A DNA stretch of 64,000 bases from Candidatus Latescibacterota bacterium (GCA_022819745.1 JAJEGS010000055.1:1-64000); one strand, 5' to 3'; positions 52,490-62,241 are shown, counted from the stretch's first letter. Notes: generated from the letters alone by a model not told the origin. Made by a program: numbers and translations.

Positions 52490-53203
52490 ATGGAACTAGC
52501 GCTCGCCAAAGTCCCCCTCCGCGTTGACGTGCTCTTTTTCGCCACGGTCTTGGGCGTTTTGGCACTCTCGGTGATGGCTGTGCGCGTCGCGGTCCAGCGG
52601 GCAGGGCTGGCTGCCGACCTGTGGACTATGCGGGCGGCTATGGGAGCGATGCTCTGGTTGGTGGCGACCGGACTGGCCGCGCTCTCGGATGTGCTACGCG
52701 GCTTTTCGCTACCCCTCTTCACGGCCTTGATGATCCTAACGGGCGGTGCGGCCTTTTCGCGGGTGGGGACCGCGCTGGTGGCTGCGGTCGGCCCGGTCGG
52801 GCTGATTGGCTTCCAGTTTTTCCGCGTGCCGGTCGCCGTGTTCTTACGAGGAATGTACCAGGCCGGGCAAGTGCCGGTGCAGATGACCTACGCGGGGATC
52901 AACTTCGACATCTTCGTCGGCTTGACCGCCCCGGCTATGGCTTGGCTGGTCTGGCGCGGCAAGGTGGGGTCCTACGCGATATGGGTTTGGAATGCGCTTG
53001 GGTTGATGCTACTGGCCGAGGCAATTGTCATCGCGGCCCTCTCTATGCCGACGGAGTTCCGCGTCTTCACCAACGAGCCGGATAGCACGTTCGCCACTTA
53101 CGCGCCCTATGTCTGGCTGCCGACGGTCTTGGCCCCAGCCGCCCTACTGGGTCATTTGTTGGTACTGCGCTGGCTGTCGTCGAGTTGTTCGGGGTCGAGG
53201 TAA
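52490..53203 (+). CDS. Integral membrane protein of unknown function
   Basis: 237-aa protein with about six or seven hydrophobic helices spread evenly along its length and short charged loops. I do not recognise the family. The N-terminus (VDVLFFATVLGVLALSVMAV) enters the membrane directly. It may be co-transcribed with mazG. The last 52 bp overlap the 3' end of the convergent sulfatase gene; the extreme C-terminus (SSSCSGSR) looks like low-complexity read-through. Confidence 0.65.
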   Translation: MELALAKVPLRVDVLFFATVLGVLALSVMAVRVAVQRAGLAADLWTMRAAMGAMLWLVATGLAALSDVLRGFSLPLFTALMILTGGAAFSRVGTALVAAVGPVGLIGFQFFRVPVAVFLRGMYQAGQVPVQMTYAGINFDIFVGLTAPAMAWLVWRGKVGSYAIWVWNALGLMLLAEAIVIAALSMPTEFRVFTNEPDSTFATYAPYVWLPTVLAPAALLGHLLVLRWLSSSCSGSR

Positions 53204-54684
53204 TCCATGGCCGGGTCGAGCTTCCAGCGGCACTGGTCGGGGGGCTGTACGGTGCGGCCCCACGCGGATAGGATAGATCGGTCGGCGCGGAGTGCGGCCA
53301 TGCGCGCGGCGATCCACTCTGGGTCCCATCCGTCTAGGACTTCGGTTTTGAGGGCGGTCAGCGTTTCTTGGTGCGCCGGATCGGCCGCTAGGTCGCAGCG
53401 CTCGCGTGGGTCGTCTTGGAGGTTAAAAAGTTGGCAGGGCTGGCCGTGGTAGTAGTTGAGTTTCCACGGCCCGCGCCGAATCATGCGCTGGAAAATGCCC
53501 ATTTCTGAGAAAGGACCGCCGGCCCCGGCCGCATCTTGGCAGAACTCGGAGAAGGCGATGTCGTCCCACTCGGCGTTTTGGGGATCCGCGAGCAAGGGCA
53601 GTAGGCTGCGGCCCCGCGAGTGGGGCAAGGCCGGGCAGCCCAAGGCGTCGAGCATGGTGGCGTTGAGGTCGAGTGAAGAAATCACTCGGTCGCAACGAGT
53701 GCCTGCGGGTAAGCGTCCGGGCCAAGCGAGTATGGCCGGCACTTTAACCGAGTCCTCGTAAAAGGTTTGCTTCCACCACAGCCCGTGCTCGCCGACCTGC
53801 TCGCCGTGGTCCGACGTGTAGAGGATGAGGGTGTTTTCCTCTAAGTCGTTTTCCCGCAGCGCGGCTATGATCTGGCCGATCAGCACGTCCATGCGGTGGA
53901 CTAGCGCCCAATAGGCAGCGCGGGCGCGGCGGGTCTCTTCCTCGCTGACTTCCTCGATTTCGCAGGCTTGGCGCCAGTGCTTGAGGTGGGGATGCAGGTG
54001 GTCGCCGAAGGGTTCGGGGGTTTGCGGTGGGGTGATGTTTTCATAGTAGTAGCGATAGTCTTGCAAGCGGGCGACAAAAGGCTGGTGCGGCAGCATGAAA
54101 CCGACCGAGAGCGAAAACGGCTCAGCCGCTTGGCCGGCGCGTTTAGCAACGCCGAGGCGATTGAGGTAGTCAACGGTCGCGGCGGTGACGTCTTCGTCGT
54201 GGACTTGGTAGGCGCTCTGGCCGTGGCCGGACAGGCGCAGGCTGACGCGGCCCGGCCCGGCCGTGCCCGAAAGTTGGCCGTGATCGACGCCTTGGCCTCC
54301 GGGTTGGTTGGGGCCGTGGTCGCCGACGAGCCGCTCTGCGTACCCGTGCAGTTGGTCTGGCCCAACCGAGTGCATGCGACCGATGAGAACGGGGTGGTAG
54401 CCGCCGGCACCCATGGCGTGGGCGAAGGTGGGGATACCGGAGTCGAGGATGTGGCTGTTGGTCCAGACTTGGTTGTCGCAGGGGTAGCGGCCCGAGAGCA
54501 TGGACATCCGCGAGGGTACGCAAATCGGCGAGGGGCAATAGGTGTTGTCTAACACTACCCCGCGCGCGGCAAGGGCATCGAGGTGGGGGGTTTCAACTAA
54601 GGGATCGCCGTAGCAGCCAGCGACGTAGGGGCTGTGTTGGTCGGAGTGGATGTAGAGCAGGTTGGGGCGGGGTGATTGGCTCAT
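53152..54684 (-). CDS. Type I sulfatase
   Basis: 510-aa Cys-type sulfatase with the formylglycine motif C55-V-P-S-R59 followed by MSMLSGRY. Metal ligands are in LLYIHSDQHSP near the start and YTSDHGEQVGEHGLWWK. No signal peptide from the chosen start. ATG 54684 follows AAGGA and begins the conserved fold; the frame extends 56 codons upstream without homology. It differs clearly from the sulfatase at 13895. No dioxygenase or dehydrogenase genes accompany it. The substrate is unknown. Confidence 0.92.
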   Translation of the reverse strand: MSQSPRPNLLYIHSDQHSPYVAGCYGDPLVETPHLDALAARGVVLDNTYCPSPICVPSRMSMLSGRYPCDNQVWTNSHILDSGIPTFAHAMGAGGYHPVLIGRMHSVGPDQLHGYAERLVGDHGPNQPGGQGVDHGQLSGTAGPGRVSLRLSGHGQSAYQVHDEDVTAATVDYLNRLGVAKRAGQAAEPFSLSVGFMLPHQPFVARLQDYRYYYENITPPQTPEPFGDHLHPHLKHWRQACEIEEVSEEETRRARAAYWALVHRMDVLIGQIIAALRENDLEENTLILYTSDHGEQVGEHGLWWKQTFYEDSVKVPAILAWPGRLPAGTRCDRVISSLDLNATMLDALGCPALPHSRGRSLLPLLADPQNAEWDDIAFSEFCQDAAGAGGPFSEMGIFQRMIRRGPWKLNYYHGQPCQLFNLQDDPRERCDLAADPAHQETLTALKTEVLDGWDPEWIAARMAALRADRSILSAWGRTVQPPDQCRWKLDPAMDYLDPEQLDDSQRSTNK

Positions 54685-54829
54685 AAGGGTCCTTGTTGGT
54701 TTAGCGGTGTGGGCGACAAGGTACGCGGCTGGTCGGGGTCGAGCAAGATGGGGCGGGACCGATTTTTCTCGCGTTGCGGCCTTGTGTACGTTTTTTTGAA
54801 CGGCGAACTGCAAGCGATGGAGATTGGGA

Positions 54830-55633
54830 ATGAAAACCAAGAAAACTGCCAAACCAGCAAAGATGAAGAGGAAGGACTACGAGCGCGAATTGACCAAGTT
54901 GCACCACGAATTGGTCACGTTGCAGCACTGGATCAAGGACCAAGGGTTGCGGGTTGTGATCGTCTTTGAGGGACGCGACACGGCCGGCAAAGGCGGGACC
55001 ATAAAGCGCATTACCGAGCCGCTCAATCCGCGCGGCGCGCGCGTGGTGGCCTTGGGCACGCCGTCGGACCGCGAGCGCACCCAGTGGTACTTCCAGCGCT
55101 ACGTAGCCCACCTGCCGGCTGCCGGCGAGATAGTGATCTTCGATCGCAGTTGGTACAACCGCAGCGGCGTCGAGCGGGTGATGGGCTTTTGCACCGAGGA
55201 GGAGTATTGGGAATTCCTCCATTCGTGCCCGGAGTTCGAGCGCATGCTGGTGCGCTCGGGGATCATCTTGTTCAAGTACTGGCTGTCGGTGAGCGAGGAA
55301 GAGCAAGAAAGCCGCTTTCAAGAGCGCGCCCAGAATCCGCTCAAGCACTGGAAGCTCAGCGATATAGACCTCAAATCGCGGGATATGTGGGTCGAGTACT
55401 CCAAGGCCAAAGACGAGGCGTTTTTCTACACGGACATTCCCGAAGCGCCTTGGTACACAGTGGAGGCCGACGACAAGCGCCGAGCGCGTCTCAACTGCAT
55501 CGCGCACATCCTCGGCCAACTGCCCTATAAAGATGTGATGCCGAAAAAGATCAAGCTGCCGCCGCGCCCGCCGCACGGCGAGTACCAGCGTCCGCCGCAC
55601 AGCAAGTTGCACTTTGTCGATGAGAAGTACTGA
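54830..55633 (+). CDS. ppk2: Polyphosphate kinase 2 (PPK2)
   Basis: 267-aa PPK2 that transfers phosphate between polyphosphate and nucleotides. Walker A EGRDTAGKGGTIKRI near residue 45, lid region GTPSDRERTQWYFQRY, Walker B FDRSWYNRSGVERVMGF. One-domain class I form, which mostly makes nucleoside triphosphates from polyP. ATG 54830 is preceded by GGAG; a TTG two codons earlier is possible. Confidence 0.94.
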   Translation: MKTKKTAKPAKMKRKDYERELTKLHHELVTLQHWIKDQGLRVVIVFEGRDTAGKGGTIKRITEPLNPRGARVVALGTPSDRERTQWYFQRYVAHLPAAGEIVIFDRSWYNRSGVERVMGFCTEEEYWEFLHSCPEFERMLVRSGIILFKYWLSVSEEEQESRFQERAQNPLKHWKLSDIDLKSRDMWVEYSKAKDEAFFYTDIPEAPWYTVEADDKRRARLNCIAHILGQLPYKDVMPKKIKLPPRPPHGEYQRPPHSKLHFVDEKY

Positions 55634-55676
55634 AAAGCGGTTTTGCAAATTGTCCGAGTGCGAGCGATGAGACGCC

Positions 55677-56393
55677 ATGTCCAGCCAGTTCGAGTTTCTC
55701 GGCCTTTCCCACATCGCCGCGATGGGTGCGACGCTGGCCTTGCCGATCCTCTTGACCATCGTCGTCAAGCGGCTCAATTCGGCCAAGGCGACTCAAGCCA
55801 TCTGCGGCGCGTTCGCGGGCGTGCTCTTGCTCAACGAGATCCTGCCTTGGGGCCAGCGCTTGACGATGGTCGGGGCGTACGAGTTTGTGCGGTGGTATCT
55901 GCCGTTGCACGTCTGTAGTATCACCGTCTTCGCCGTTGCTGCCGCACTCATCTTCCGCTGGCAGACGGCGTATGAAATCGCCTACTTCTGGGGACTCGCC
56001 GGCGCGACCAATGCCGTTGTCACGCCGCCGCTCGTAGCTGACTATCCAGCGTATCGCTTCTTTCAGTATTTCATCGCCCACGGCGGCATCGTCGCCGGTG
56101 CGCTGTTCGCAACTTGGGGCCTCGGTATGCGACCGACTTCCAAGTCGGTCATTCGCGTTTTTGTGCTGCTCAATCTCTTGGCCATTGTCGCGTTCGGCGT
56201 CAATTGGGCGCTGGGGAGCAACTACATGTTCCTCAGCCGACCGCCCGTTACCCAGTCGCCGTTTTTCTTCGCCCCGTGGCCGTGGTATATCCCAATTCTA
56301 GACGGCGTGGCGCTCGTTTTGTTTTACTTGCTTCTTCTACCTTTTAAGATCGGGCGTAGAACAGACGGTTCGCGGATACCTACTATTCCATGA
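55677..56393 (+). CDS. TIGR02206-type integral membrane protein (YwaF-like)
   Basis: 238-aa protein with about six or seven membrane helices. Conserved family points seen: YLPLHVCSITVF, RFFQYFIAHGGIV and NYMFLSRPP followed by PWPWYIPILDG. Function of the family is unknown. The stop overlaps the glycosyltransferase start (ATGA), so the two membrane proteins are coupled. Confidence 0.82.
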   Translation: MSSQFEFLGLSHIAAMGATLALPILLTIVVKRLNSAKATQAICGAFAGVLLLNEILPWGQRLTMVGAYEFVRWYLPLHVCSITVFAVAAALIFRWQTAYEIAYFWGLAGATNAVVTPPLVADYPAYRFFQYFIAHGGIVAGALFATWGLGMRPTSKSVIRVFVLLNLLAIVAFGVNWALGSNYMFLSRPPVTQSPFFFAPWPWYIPILDGVALVLFYLLLLPFKIGRRTDGSRIPTIP

Positions 56394-58015
56394 AAGCATC
56401 TCGCAAAAAAAAGAAGGCTACGTCCCAAAAGTCCGGGTCGCAGGTTCCCAAAGCGAATATAGGTAGGCGCGTAGTCGGGTTATTAGAAACGCCACAGGCC
56501 CCCTTCTTTATTATCGCGGCGACATTCCTCCTAGGGATCTGGACTTTCGACGCCAAACTTTCCCTCAGCGGCGACAACGCCGAATTCATCACGCTGGCGC
56601 GCAGTCTGGCCCAAGGCGAGGGGCTTTTGCACATCAACTCGCCCGATCCTCAGCCGGCGACCAAGTATCCTTTTGGTTTTCCCCTATTGCTAGCTCCTTT
56701 GGCGTGGGCTTTTCCCGGCGATTGGGTGCCGATGAAGGTTTGGGTGCTGGTGTTCTTTACATTGGGGATGGGGGTGCTCTACCAATTGGCCAAGGAGCGG
56801 GTGGGCGTCTTGCCCGGCCTAGCGGTGGTGGCGCTGAGCATTGTGCTCGGCAAGAGCTATTTGACGCACGGGCCGACCGGCGCAGTTTACGGCCCGCTGC
56901 TTTTGCACTACGCACACCAAGTCATGTCCGAAGTGCCCTATCTGACTTTCTCGCTTTTGGCACTGTGGCTCGTCGAACGGGGCGTTAGGCGCGAGGGTAT
57001 CAAGGGAAACTGGTGGCTCGTCGGCGGATTCGCTTGCACCATTTGGGCGTACTACATCCGCACGGCTGGGATCGCGCTGGTGGCAGCCGTGGTGGTTTAT
57101 CTGTTGCTCCGGCGCGATTTTCGGCGGTGTTTGCTCTTTAGCGGCGCGGCGTTTGTCTACTGGCTGCCGTGGACATTGCGCAATCAAGCGGTAGGTGGCG
57201 GCAGCGTCTATATCAAGCAGCTTTTCATGGTCAATCCCTACCACCCAGAGCGAGGATTGCTCAACGTGGGTGGCTTCGTTGAGCGCTTTATTGGCCATGT
57301 GCATCGCTATCTGACGGGGGAATTGCCCAATACGCTAGTGCCGTTTTTTGATGGCACTGAGACGATTTTCCACCCCGCACCGTTGTTGCTGATCGCGCTC
57401 GCCGTTGCGGGGACGGTACTCTGCATCAAGCGCGGCGAACACCTGCTGCTCCTGCTCTACTCAGCCTTCTTCATGGGGATCGTGTTGCTCTGGCCTTGGC
57501 CGGGAGACCGCTTTCTGGTGCCGATTGTGCCGGTGCTCGTCTTGTTGGGGGTTTGGGCCGTTTTGCAAATTCTCGACGGACTAGCCGGAGGTCATGTCGG
57601 CAGGCTCGTGGTGTGGGGCTGCTTTCTAGTATGCATCATCGGCCAAGTTGGCGGCGTCAAACGCCTAGCTGACTACGCGGCCGCTGACTATCCTCCGCCT
57701 TGGCTTCGCTACTATCAGGCCGGTCAATGGCTCAAAACCAACGCGTCGGAAGACGCCATCGTGCTGTGCCGCAAGGGTTACTGGATGTACATCGTCTCGG
57801 GTCGGCGCTGCGTCGGCTTCCCCTTTGACGAGCCAGCAAAAGTGCTGGCCCACATGGAGCGCGAAAAGGTTGATTACGTGGTGCTGGAAAGCCTCGGTTT
57901 TCCGCAGACGGGGCAGTATTTGGTTCCGGCTATCGAGGAGTACCGCGACCGCTTTCAAGTGGTGTGGCACGACCCGGTGGTGCCGACGTTTGTGCTGCGT
58001 TTTCTCCAGCTTTAG
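56390..58015 (+). CDS. GT39/PMT-family membrane glycosyltransferase
   Basis: 541-aa protein with about ten membrane helices and a soluble C-terminal part. After the first helix comes GDNAEFITLARSLAQGEG, the acidic loop typical of ArnT/PMT-type GT-C enzymes, and KYPFGFPLLLAPLAW. Such enzymes move a sugar from polyprenyl phosphate to a protein or lipid in the periplasm. The dolichol-phosphate-mannose-synthase-like gene at 61516 could supply its donor. A Lys-rich N-terminal stretch precedes the first helix. Confidence 0.8.
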   Translation: MKASRKKKKATSQKSGSQVPKANIGRRVVGLLETPQAPFFIIAATFLLGIWTFDAKLSLSGDNAEFITLARSLAQGEGLLHINSPDPQPATKYPFGFPLLLAPLAWAFPGDWVPMKVWVLVFFTLGMGVLYQLAKERVGVLPGLAVVALSIVLGKSYLTHGPTGAVYGPLLLHYAHQVMSEVPYLTFSLLALWLVERGVRREGIKGNWWLVGGFACTIWAYYIRTAGIALVAAVVVYLLLRRDFRRCLLFSGAAFVYWLPWTLRNQAVGGGSVYIKQLFMVNPYHPERGLLNVGGFVERFIGHVHRYLTGELPNTLVPFFDGTETIFHPAPLLLIALAVAGTVLCIKRGEHLLLLLYSAFFMGIVLLWPWPGDRFLVPIVPVLVLLGVWAVLQILDGLAGGHVGRLVVWGCFLVCIIGQVGGVKRLADYAAADYPPPWLRYYQAGQWLKTNASEDAIVLCRKGYWMYIVSGRRCVGFPFDEPAKVLAHMEREKVDYVVLESLGFPQTGQYLVPAIEEYRDRFQVVWHDPVVPTFVLRFLQL

Positions 58016-58034
58016 AAACCAACAATGCACAAAC

Positions 58035-59018
58035 TCACGGCAGCGGCGCGTCGTCGCGGACTAAGGCCTCGTCGCGGAGTTCGGCCCAAAACGAGGCGGG
58101 AATCTCCTGCGTGAGCAAGTCGAAGTTCTCCTGCACCCGCTCGGGCTGCCGCGTCCCGGGGATGATGCAGGTGATGGCCGGATGGGCGAAGACGAATTGC
58201 GAGGCCGCTGCTTTGAGATTGACGTGGTGGCGAGCGGCCACGGCTTCTAGCGACTTGGCCCTAGCCGCGATTTCGGGCGGAGCTTCCCGGTAGTTGTACG
58301 TCGCGCCCGGGCGCGCGCCTTTGGCCAAGATGCCGCTGTTGTACGTGCCGCCGGCCATGATACCGATGTTTTTTTCCACGCACAGCGGCAAGAGTTCGCC
58401 GAGCGCACCTTGGTCGAGCAAGCTGTAGCGCCCGGCGAGGAGGAAGCAGTCGAAATCGCCCTCGCGGGCAAAGCGGGCCAGCATTTCCCATTGGTTCATG
58501 CCCGCACTGACGGCGCGAATGACGCCGTCGCCGCGCAGCTTGTCGAGCGCGGGGTAAGCACCATCGATGGCTTCCTGCCAATGGTTGTCCGGGTCGTGAA
58601 TGTGGAGGATGTCGATGCGATCTACGCCTAGGCGTTTGAGGCTGTCTTCAAAGGAGCGCATGACGCCGTCGTAGCTGAAGTCGAACACGGGTTGATACGA
58701 GGCCGGGCCATCGAAAATGCCCTCCTGTTGATCTTGCTCGATTGGGACCAAGACGCGCCCCACTTTGGACGCGAGCACATAGCTGTCGCGCGGCACGCCC
58801 ACGAGGGCCTTGCCGAGACGGATTTCGCTTTTGCCCGCTCCGTATAGCGGTGCGGTGTCTAAGAGGTTTAGTCCCAAAGACAGGGCGCGGTGTACGACAG
58901 AGACGGCCTGGTCGTCTGGTATGTCGCCGTATAGGCCGCCGATAGAGGCGCAGCCCAAGCCGAGACGGGTGACGCGCAGGCCGCTGCTGCCGAGGGTGAC
59001 TTTTTCGAGTGGATTCAT
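58035..59018 (-). CDS. Aldo/keto reductase (D-threo-aldose/fucose dehydrogenase-like)
   Basis: 327-aa AKR. Catalytic Asp and Tyr in LDTAPLYGAGKSEIRLGKAL, Lys in YVLASKVGRVL, His in IDILHIHDPDNHW, and the NADP-binding tail with IPGTRQPERVQEN. The sequence resembles L-fucose/D-threo-aldose 1-dehydrogenases and pyridoxal reductases. ATG 59018 follows GAGGAGC; a longer frame upstream is not supported. Confidence 0.9.
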   Translation of the reverse strand: MNPLEKVTLGSSGLRVTRLGLGCASIGGLYGDIPDDQAVSVVHRALSLGLNLLDTAPLYGAGKSEIRLGKALVGVPRDSYVLASKVGRVLVPIEQDQQEGIFDGPASYQPVFDFSYDGVMRSFEDSLKRLGVDRIDILHIHDPDNHWQEAIDGAYPALDKLRGDGVIRAVSAGMNQWEMLARFAREGDFDCFLLAGRYSLLDQGALGELLPLCVEKNIGIMAGGTYNSGILAKGARPGATYNYREAPPEIAARAKSLEAVAARHHVNLKAAASQFVFAHPAITCIIPGTRQPERVQENFDLLTQEIPASFWAELRDEALVRDDAPLP

Positions 59019-59103
59019 AGCTTGCTCCTCATAGTTTCTAGATGTAAGGAGCAAAACATAGGCCAAACTACCCGTGACAAAAAGCCCGCCCCTTGGAACC
59101 TGC

Positions 59104-59132
59104 TTGACGCTCACAGGGGCATGCCGTACATT
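59104..59132 (+). promoter_or_regulatory. Predicted promoter of the polysaccharide operon
   Basis: TTGACG (59104-59109), 17-bp spacer, TACATT (59127-59132). Start near 59139, about 38 nt before the lipoprotein ATG. The -10 is identical to the one at 19738. Confidence 0.5.
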
Positions 59133-59176
59133 AAGCGGCCTTTGTAAATGTTCCGAACTCATTGAATATAAAAGAG

Positions 59177-60610
59177 ATGTGTCAATTTAAGGCCAAGCTG
59201 CTGGCACTGCTAATGCTGGCTGGATGCGCCGTCCCCGAGGAGCCACCGCAAGAAGAAGCGGCTCGCAGCGAGCGGCCCGCTTTGGCCGAGTGGCAGTGGG
59301 CCGATGGCGAGCTGCCTTGGAGCACTTGGGACGAATCTTTGTTCGTGCGCGCCCAAAGCGAAGACAATCCCATATTGGTGTATTTGGCAGCTCCGGGATG
59401 CGAGGGCCTGTTCCCCGCGCCGACGCCAGCGTTACGTCAATTGGTCGCCGAGAAATTCGTCAGCGTGCGGGTCGATCCATTCAAGCGGCCAGACATTGCT
59501 CGGCGCTACGACAGCGGCGGTTGGCCGGCTCTAGTGGTGACCCTGCCGGACGGGCGGGTTTTCGCGCGGGCTGTGGATATTCCGCCGGCCAACGTCGAGC
59601 CTTATTTGCGTCGGTTGCACACGGCCTACGAGGAAAAGCGCGAAGTAATCGTCGCCAAGGTGCAGCGCGCCGCTCGTCCCAAGGTTGAGAAACCCGTTGC
59701 AATAGATGCTGTTTACCGCGCGTGCGCGGCTGTTTTTGACTCGGTCCACGGCGGTTTCGGCGGTCCGACCAAGTTTCTCGAAACTTCGACGTTGCGCTTC
59801 CTACTCACCTATGCCGAGGCACGGGGTGCAGCACCGGCGCGGCAGATGGCCTTGGCCAGCTTGGATGCGGTTCTTGCCTCGCCGCTTGAGGATAGCGGAG
59901 GTTTTCGCGCGTACTCGTATGCGCCGGATTGGAGCGCGCCTGCAGGCGAGCGAGAAGCGCTCGATCAGGCGGCCATGCTGCACCTGTTGCTGGAGGCTGG
60001 CCAGTCCCGCTACGCCGAGTCGGCCAGAGCGTTGCTCGGCTTTGTCGAGGGTACACTCTTTGACAAAGCCGAAGGTGTGTTCCGCGGTCGCCAAGTCATG
60101 GCCGACACTTGGTGGACCGACCCCACGCTCTACGCCGACCGTCAGGCGGCCTTGATAAGAGCTTATCTCGCTGCGGCCACCACTTTAGGCGACGAACGCG
60201 CTGCTCAGGTGGCTATGCAGGCTGGCGACGCGCTCATCAGCCACTGTATCGACGGCCGCGGCCGGGTGTGGCATGTCTGCGACTCAGACGGCGAAGGCAG
60301 CGCTGGCCTGCTCGTCGATCAAGCCTTGGCGGCATTGGCCCTGTGGGAGTTGGGCGAGTGGAGTGGGGAGGCGCGGTTTGCTACCGCCGCCGAGCAGGTG
60401 GCGCGCTTTATGGAGCAATCGTACGATCGTCCCGCTGCTCTCGATCCGCTATCGCACCACGGCAAAGCTCTCGCTCTCCAACTCTACGGGCGACAGGGCC
60501 GCGCCGAGCGGGTGGTCGCCTTGGCCGCCGAGCCGCGTCTGTCACAGTCGCCCGCCCGAGCGCATAGCTCGTGGGCGCGAGCCTTATTGCTGTACGGCCC
60601 ACCGCTATGA
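59177..60610 (+). CDS. YyaL/DUF255-like lipoprotein with degenerate thioredoxin domain
   Basis: 477-aa lipoprotein (lipobox LMLAGC). Residues about 35-140 form a thioredoxin-like domain whose usual CxxC is reduced to a single Cys in LAAPGCEGLF. The remaining 330 residues form an alpha/alpha toroid similar to YyaL and N-acylglucosamine epimerases: GGFGGPTKFLETSTLRFLL, then DQAAMLHLLLEAGQ, and LYADRQAALIRAYLAAA. Family function is unknown. The loss of CxxC excludes ordinary disulfide exchange. ATG 59177 is preferred over the TTG at 59162. Coupled to rfbD by ATGA. Confidence 0.75.
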   Translation: MCQFKAKLLALLMLAGCAVPEEPPQEEAARSERPALAEWQWADGELPWSTWDESLFVRAQSEDNPILVYLAAPGCEGLFPAPTPALRQLVAEKFVSVRVDPFKRPDIARRYDSGGWPALVVTLPDGRVFARAVDIPPANVEPYLRRLHTAYEEKREVIVAKVQRAARPKVEKPVAIDAVYRACAAVFDSVHGGFGGPTKFLETSTLRFLLTYAEARGAAPARQMALASLDAVLASPLEDSGGFRAYSYAPDWSAPAGEREALDQAAMLHLLLEAGQSRYAESARALLGFVEGTLFDKAEGVFRGRQVMADTWWTDPTLYADRQAALIRAYLAAATTLGDERAAQVAMQAGDALISHCIDGRGRVWHVCDSDGEGSAGLLVDQALAALALWELGEWSGEARFATAAEQVARFMEQSYDRPAALDPLSHHGKALALQLYGRQGRAERVVALAAEPRLSQSPARAHSSWARALLLYGPPL

Positions 60611-61506
60611 AAATTTTGGTGACAGGTGCCACTGGCTTTTTGGGCCGCACGCTGCTCTCCTTGGCAGGGGAAGCCGAGTGGATGGGTTGCGGTCGCCGGC
60701 CCGCTGCCGAGGGCATTCCCTATCGCCAGGTTGATCTAGATGACCGCAAAGCTGTGGCCGCACTCGTCGCCGAACTGGCTCCAGATTGGGTGATTAACGC
60801 CGCGGCCATGACCGATGTCGATGGCTGTGAAAAAGACGTGCGGGCCGCGCGGCAAGCCAACGTCGATATTCCCGAGAATGTGGCTGCGGCTTGCGACGCG
60901 ATTGGCGCTGGCTTGATCCACGTTTCTACAGATTATGTCTTCGACGGCAAGTGCGGCCCTTACGGCGAAGGGGATGCGGCCAATCCGCTGTCTTGCTACG
61001 GTCAACTCAAACTCGAAAGCGAGGGCATATTGCAAAAGATGGAGCGGGCGCTAGTCGTGCGGACCCTGTGGCTGTACGGCTATGTCCCGCAGGCCGGGTC
61101 CAACTTCCTCACTTGGGTGCTGCGGTCGCTGTCTAGCGGCCAGCCCCTGCGGGTCTTTGCCGATCAGTGGGGCAACCCGACCTATATCCGCGATCTGGCC
61201 CGTGCCTTGGTGGCCCTGTGCGGCCAAGAGGCTCGGGGCTTGTTCCACGTCGGCGGCGCGACCTTTATGACGCGCTGGGAGATGGCGCGGGAGATAGCCC
61301 ATTTCTTTGGTACCGACGGTGCGTTGATCGAACCGGTGCCGACCTGTGCGGTCGCGCTGCCAGCTAAGCGTCCTTTGCGCTCTGGTTTGCGCACCGACGC
61401 GCTGGAAGCCGCGCTCGGCCGCCGCCCCCTGAGCTTTGTCGAGGGGTTGCAATGCCTCGCTGCGGACCCGCTTTTTCGCCGCGACTTTCCCCAATTTGCC
61501 CGCTAG
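60607..61506 (+). CDS. dTDP-4-dehydrorhamnose reductase (RmlD/RfbD-like)
   Basis: 299-aa extended SDR. The NADPH motif GATGFLG, then NAAAMTDVDGCEKD, the catalytic Thr in VSTDYVFDGKCGPYGE, and Y-K in CYGQLKLESEG. It should make dTDP-L-rhamnose or a similar deoxysugar for surface glycans. The other rml genes are not in the window. ATG 60607 overlaps the previous stop. Confidence 0.87.
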   Translation: MKILVTGATGFLGRTLLSLAGEAEWMGCGRRPAAEGIPYRQVDLDDRKAVAALVAELAPDWVINAAAMTDVDGCEKDVRAARQANVDIPENVAAACDAIGAGLIHVSTDYVFDGKCGPYGEGDAANPLSCYGQLKLESEGILQKMERALVVRTLWLYGYVPQAGSNFLTWVLRSLSSGQPLRVFADQWGNPTYIRDLARALVALCGQEARGLFHVGGATFMTRWEMAREIAHFFGTDGALIEPVPTCAVALPAKRPLRSGLRTDALEAALGRRPLSFVEGLQCLAADPLFRRDFPQFAR

Positions 61507-61515
61507 CCTATCCTC

Positions 61516-62241
61516 ATGGATATCGTGCAGATTTCGCTGATAACGCCCACGTACAACGAGCGGGAAAATCTGCCGCTTCTGGCGGAAGAAATTTTCGCGG
61601 TCGTCGGCCAAGAGCCGGATATCGATTTGGAGCTTATCGTGGTAGATGACAACTCGCCCGATGGCACCGGCGAGGTGGCCGAGTCGCTGAAGGCCCGCTA
61701 TCCCATGCAGGTGGTACATCGGCCGGGTAAGCTCGGTTTGGGGTCGGCAGTGATGGCGGGTTTTGCGCAGTCGGCGCGATCGCATCTCGGAGTGATAGAC
61801 GCCGATTTGAGCCACGACCCGGCGATCCTGCCCGAACTCATCCGCAGCCTGCGCGAATGCGACATTGCCATGGGCAGCCGCTTTGGGGAGACCAGCCGGG
61901 TCGAACGGTGGGCTTGGCACCGCAAGCTGATTTCGCAAGTCGGCGTAGGTGCGGCTCGCTTGCTAACCGGGGTCGAGGACCCGCTGTCGGGTTATTTCTG
62001 TCTGCGCCGCCAAGTGATACAGGATCTAGTGCTCACGTCTTCGGGTTACAAAATTCTGCTCGAAATTTTGGTCAAGGGCCGCTATCGGCAGCATCGGTCC
62101 GTGCCTTTCGTTTTTCGCAATCGCCAGTTCAGCTCCAGCAAGCTGGACCTGCAAGAGTACCTACTATTTGCCAAGCAGATTCTCTACTTCAGCGGCTACA
62201 AGCTCATGGGTCGCCACCGAGGTACTAAATCGTGCGACTGA
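61516..62241 (+). CDS. Polyprenol-phosphate mannosyltransferase (dolichol-phosphate mannose synthase-like GT2)
   Basis: 241-aa GT2 enzyme. Seen: TPTYNERENLPLLAEEIF, DDNSPDGTGEVAE, the metal-binding DADLSHDP and PLSGYFCLRR. No C-terminal membrane helices, so it is the soluble or peripheral DPM1 type. It transfers a sugar, probably mannose, from a nucleotide sugar to polyprenyl phosphate. The product could be the donor for the GT39 enzyme at 56390. The end overlaps the next gene by 10 bp. Confidence 0.9.
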   Translation: MDIVQISLITPTYNERENLPLLAEEIFAVVGQEPDIDLELIVVDDNSPDGTGEVAESLKARYPMQVVHRPGKLGLGSAVMAGFAQSARSHLGVIDADLSHDPAILPELIRSLRECDIAMGSRFGETSRVERWAWHRKLISQVGVGAARLLTGVEDPLSGYFCLRRQVIQDLVLTSSGYKILLEILVKGRYRQHRSVPFVFRNRQFSSSKLDLQEYLLFAKQILYFSGYKLMGRHRGTKSCD

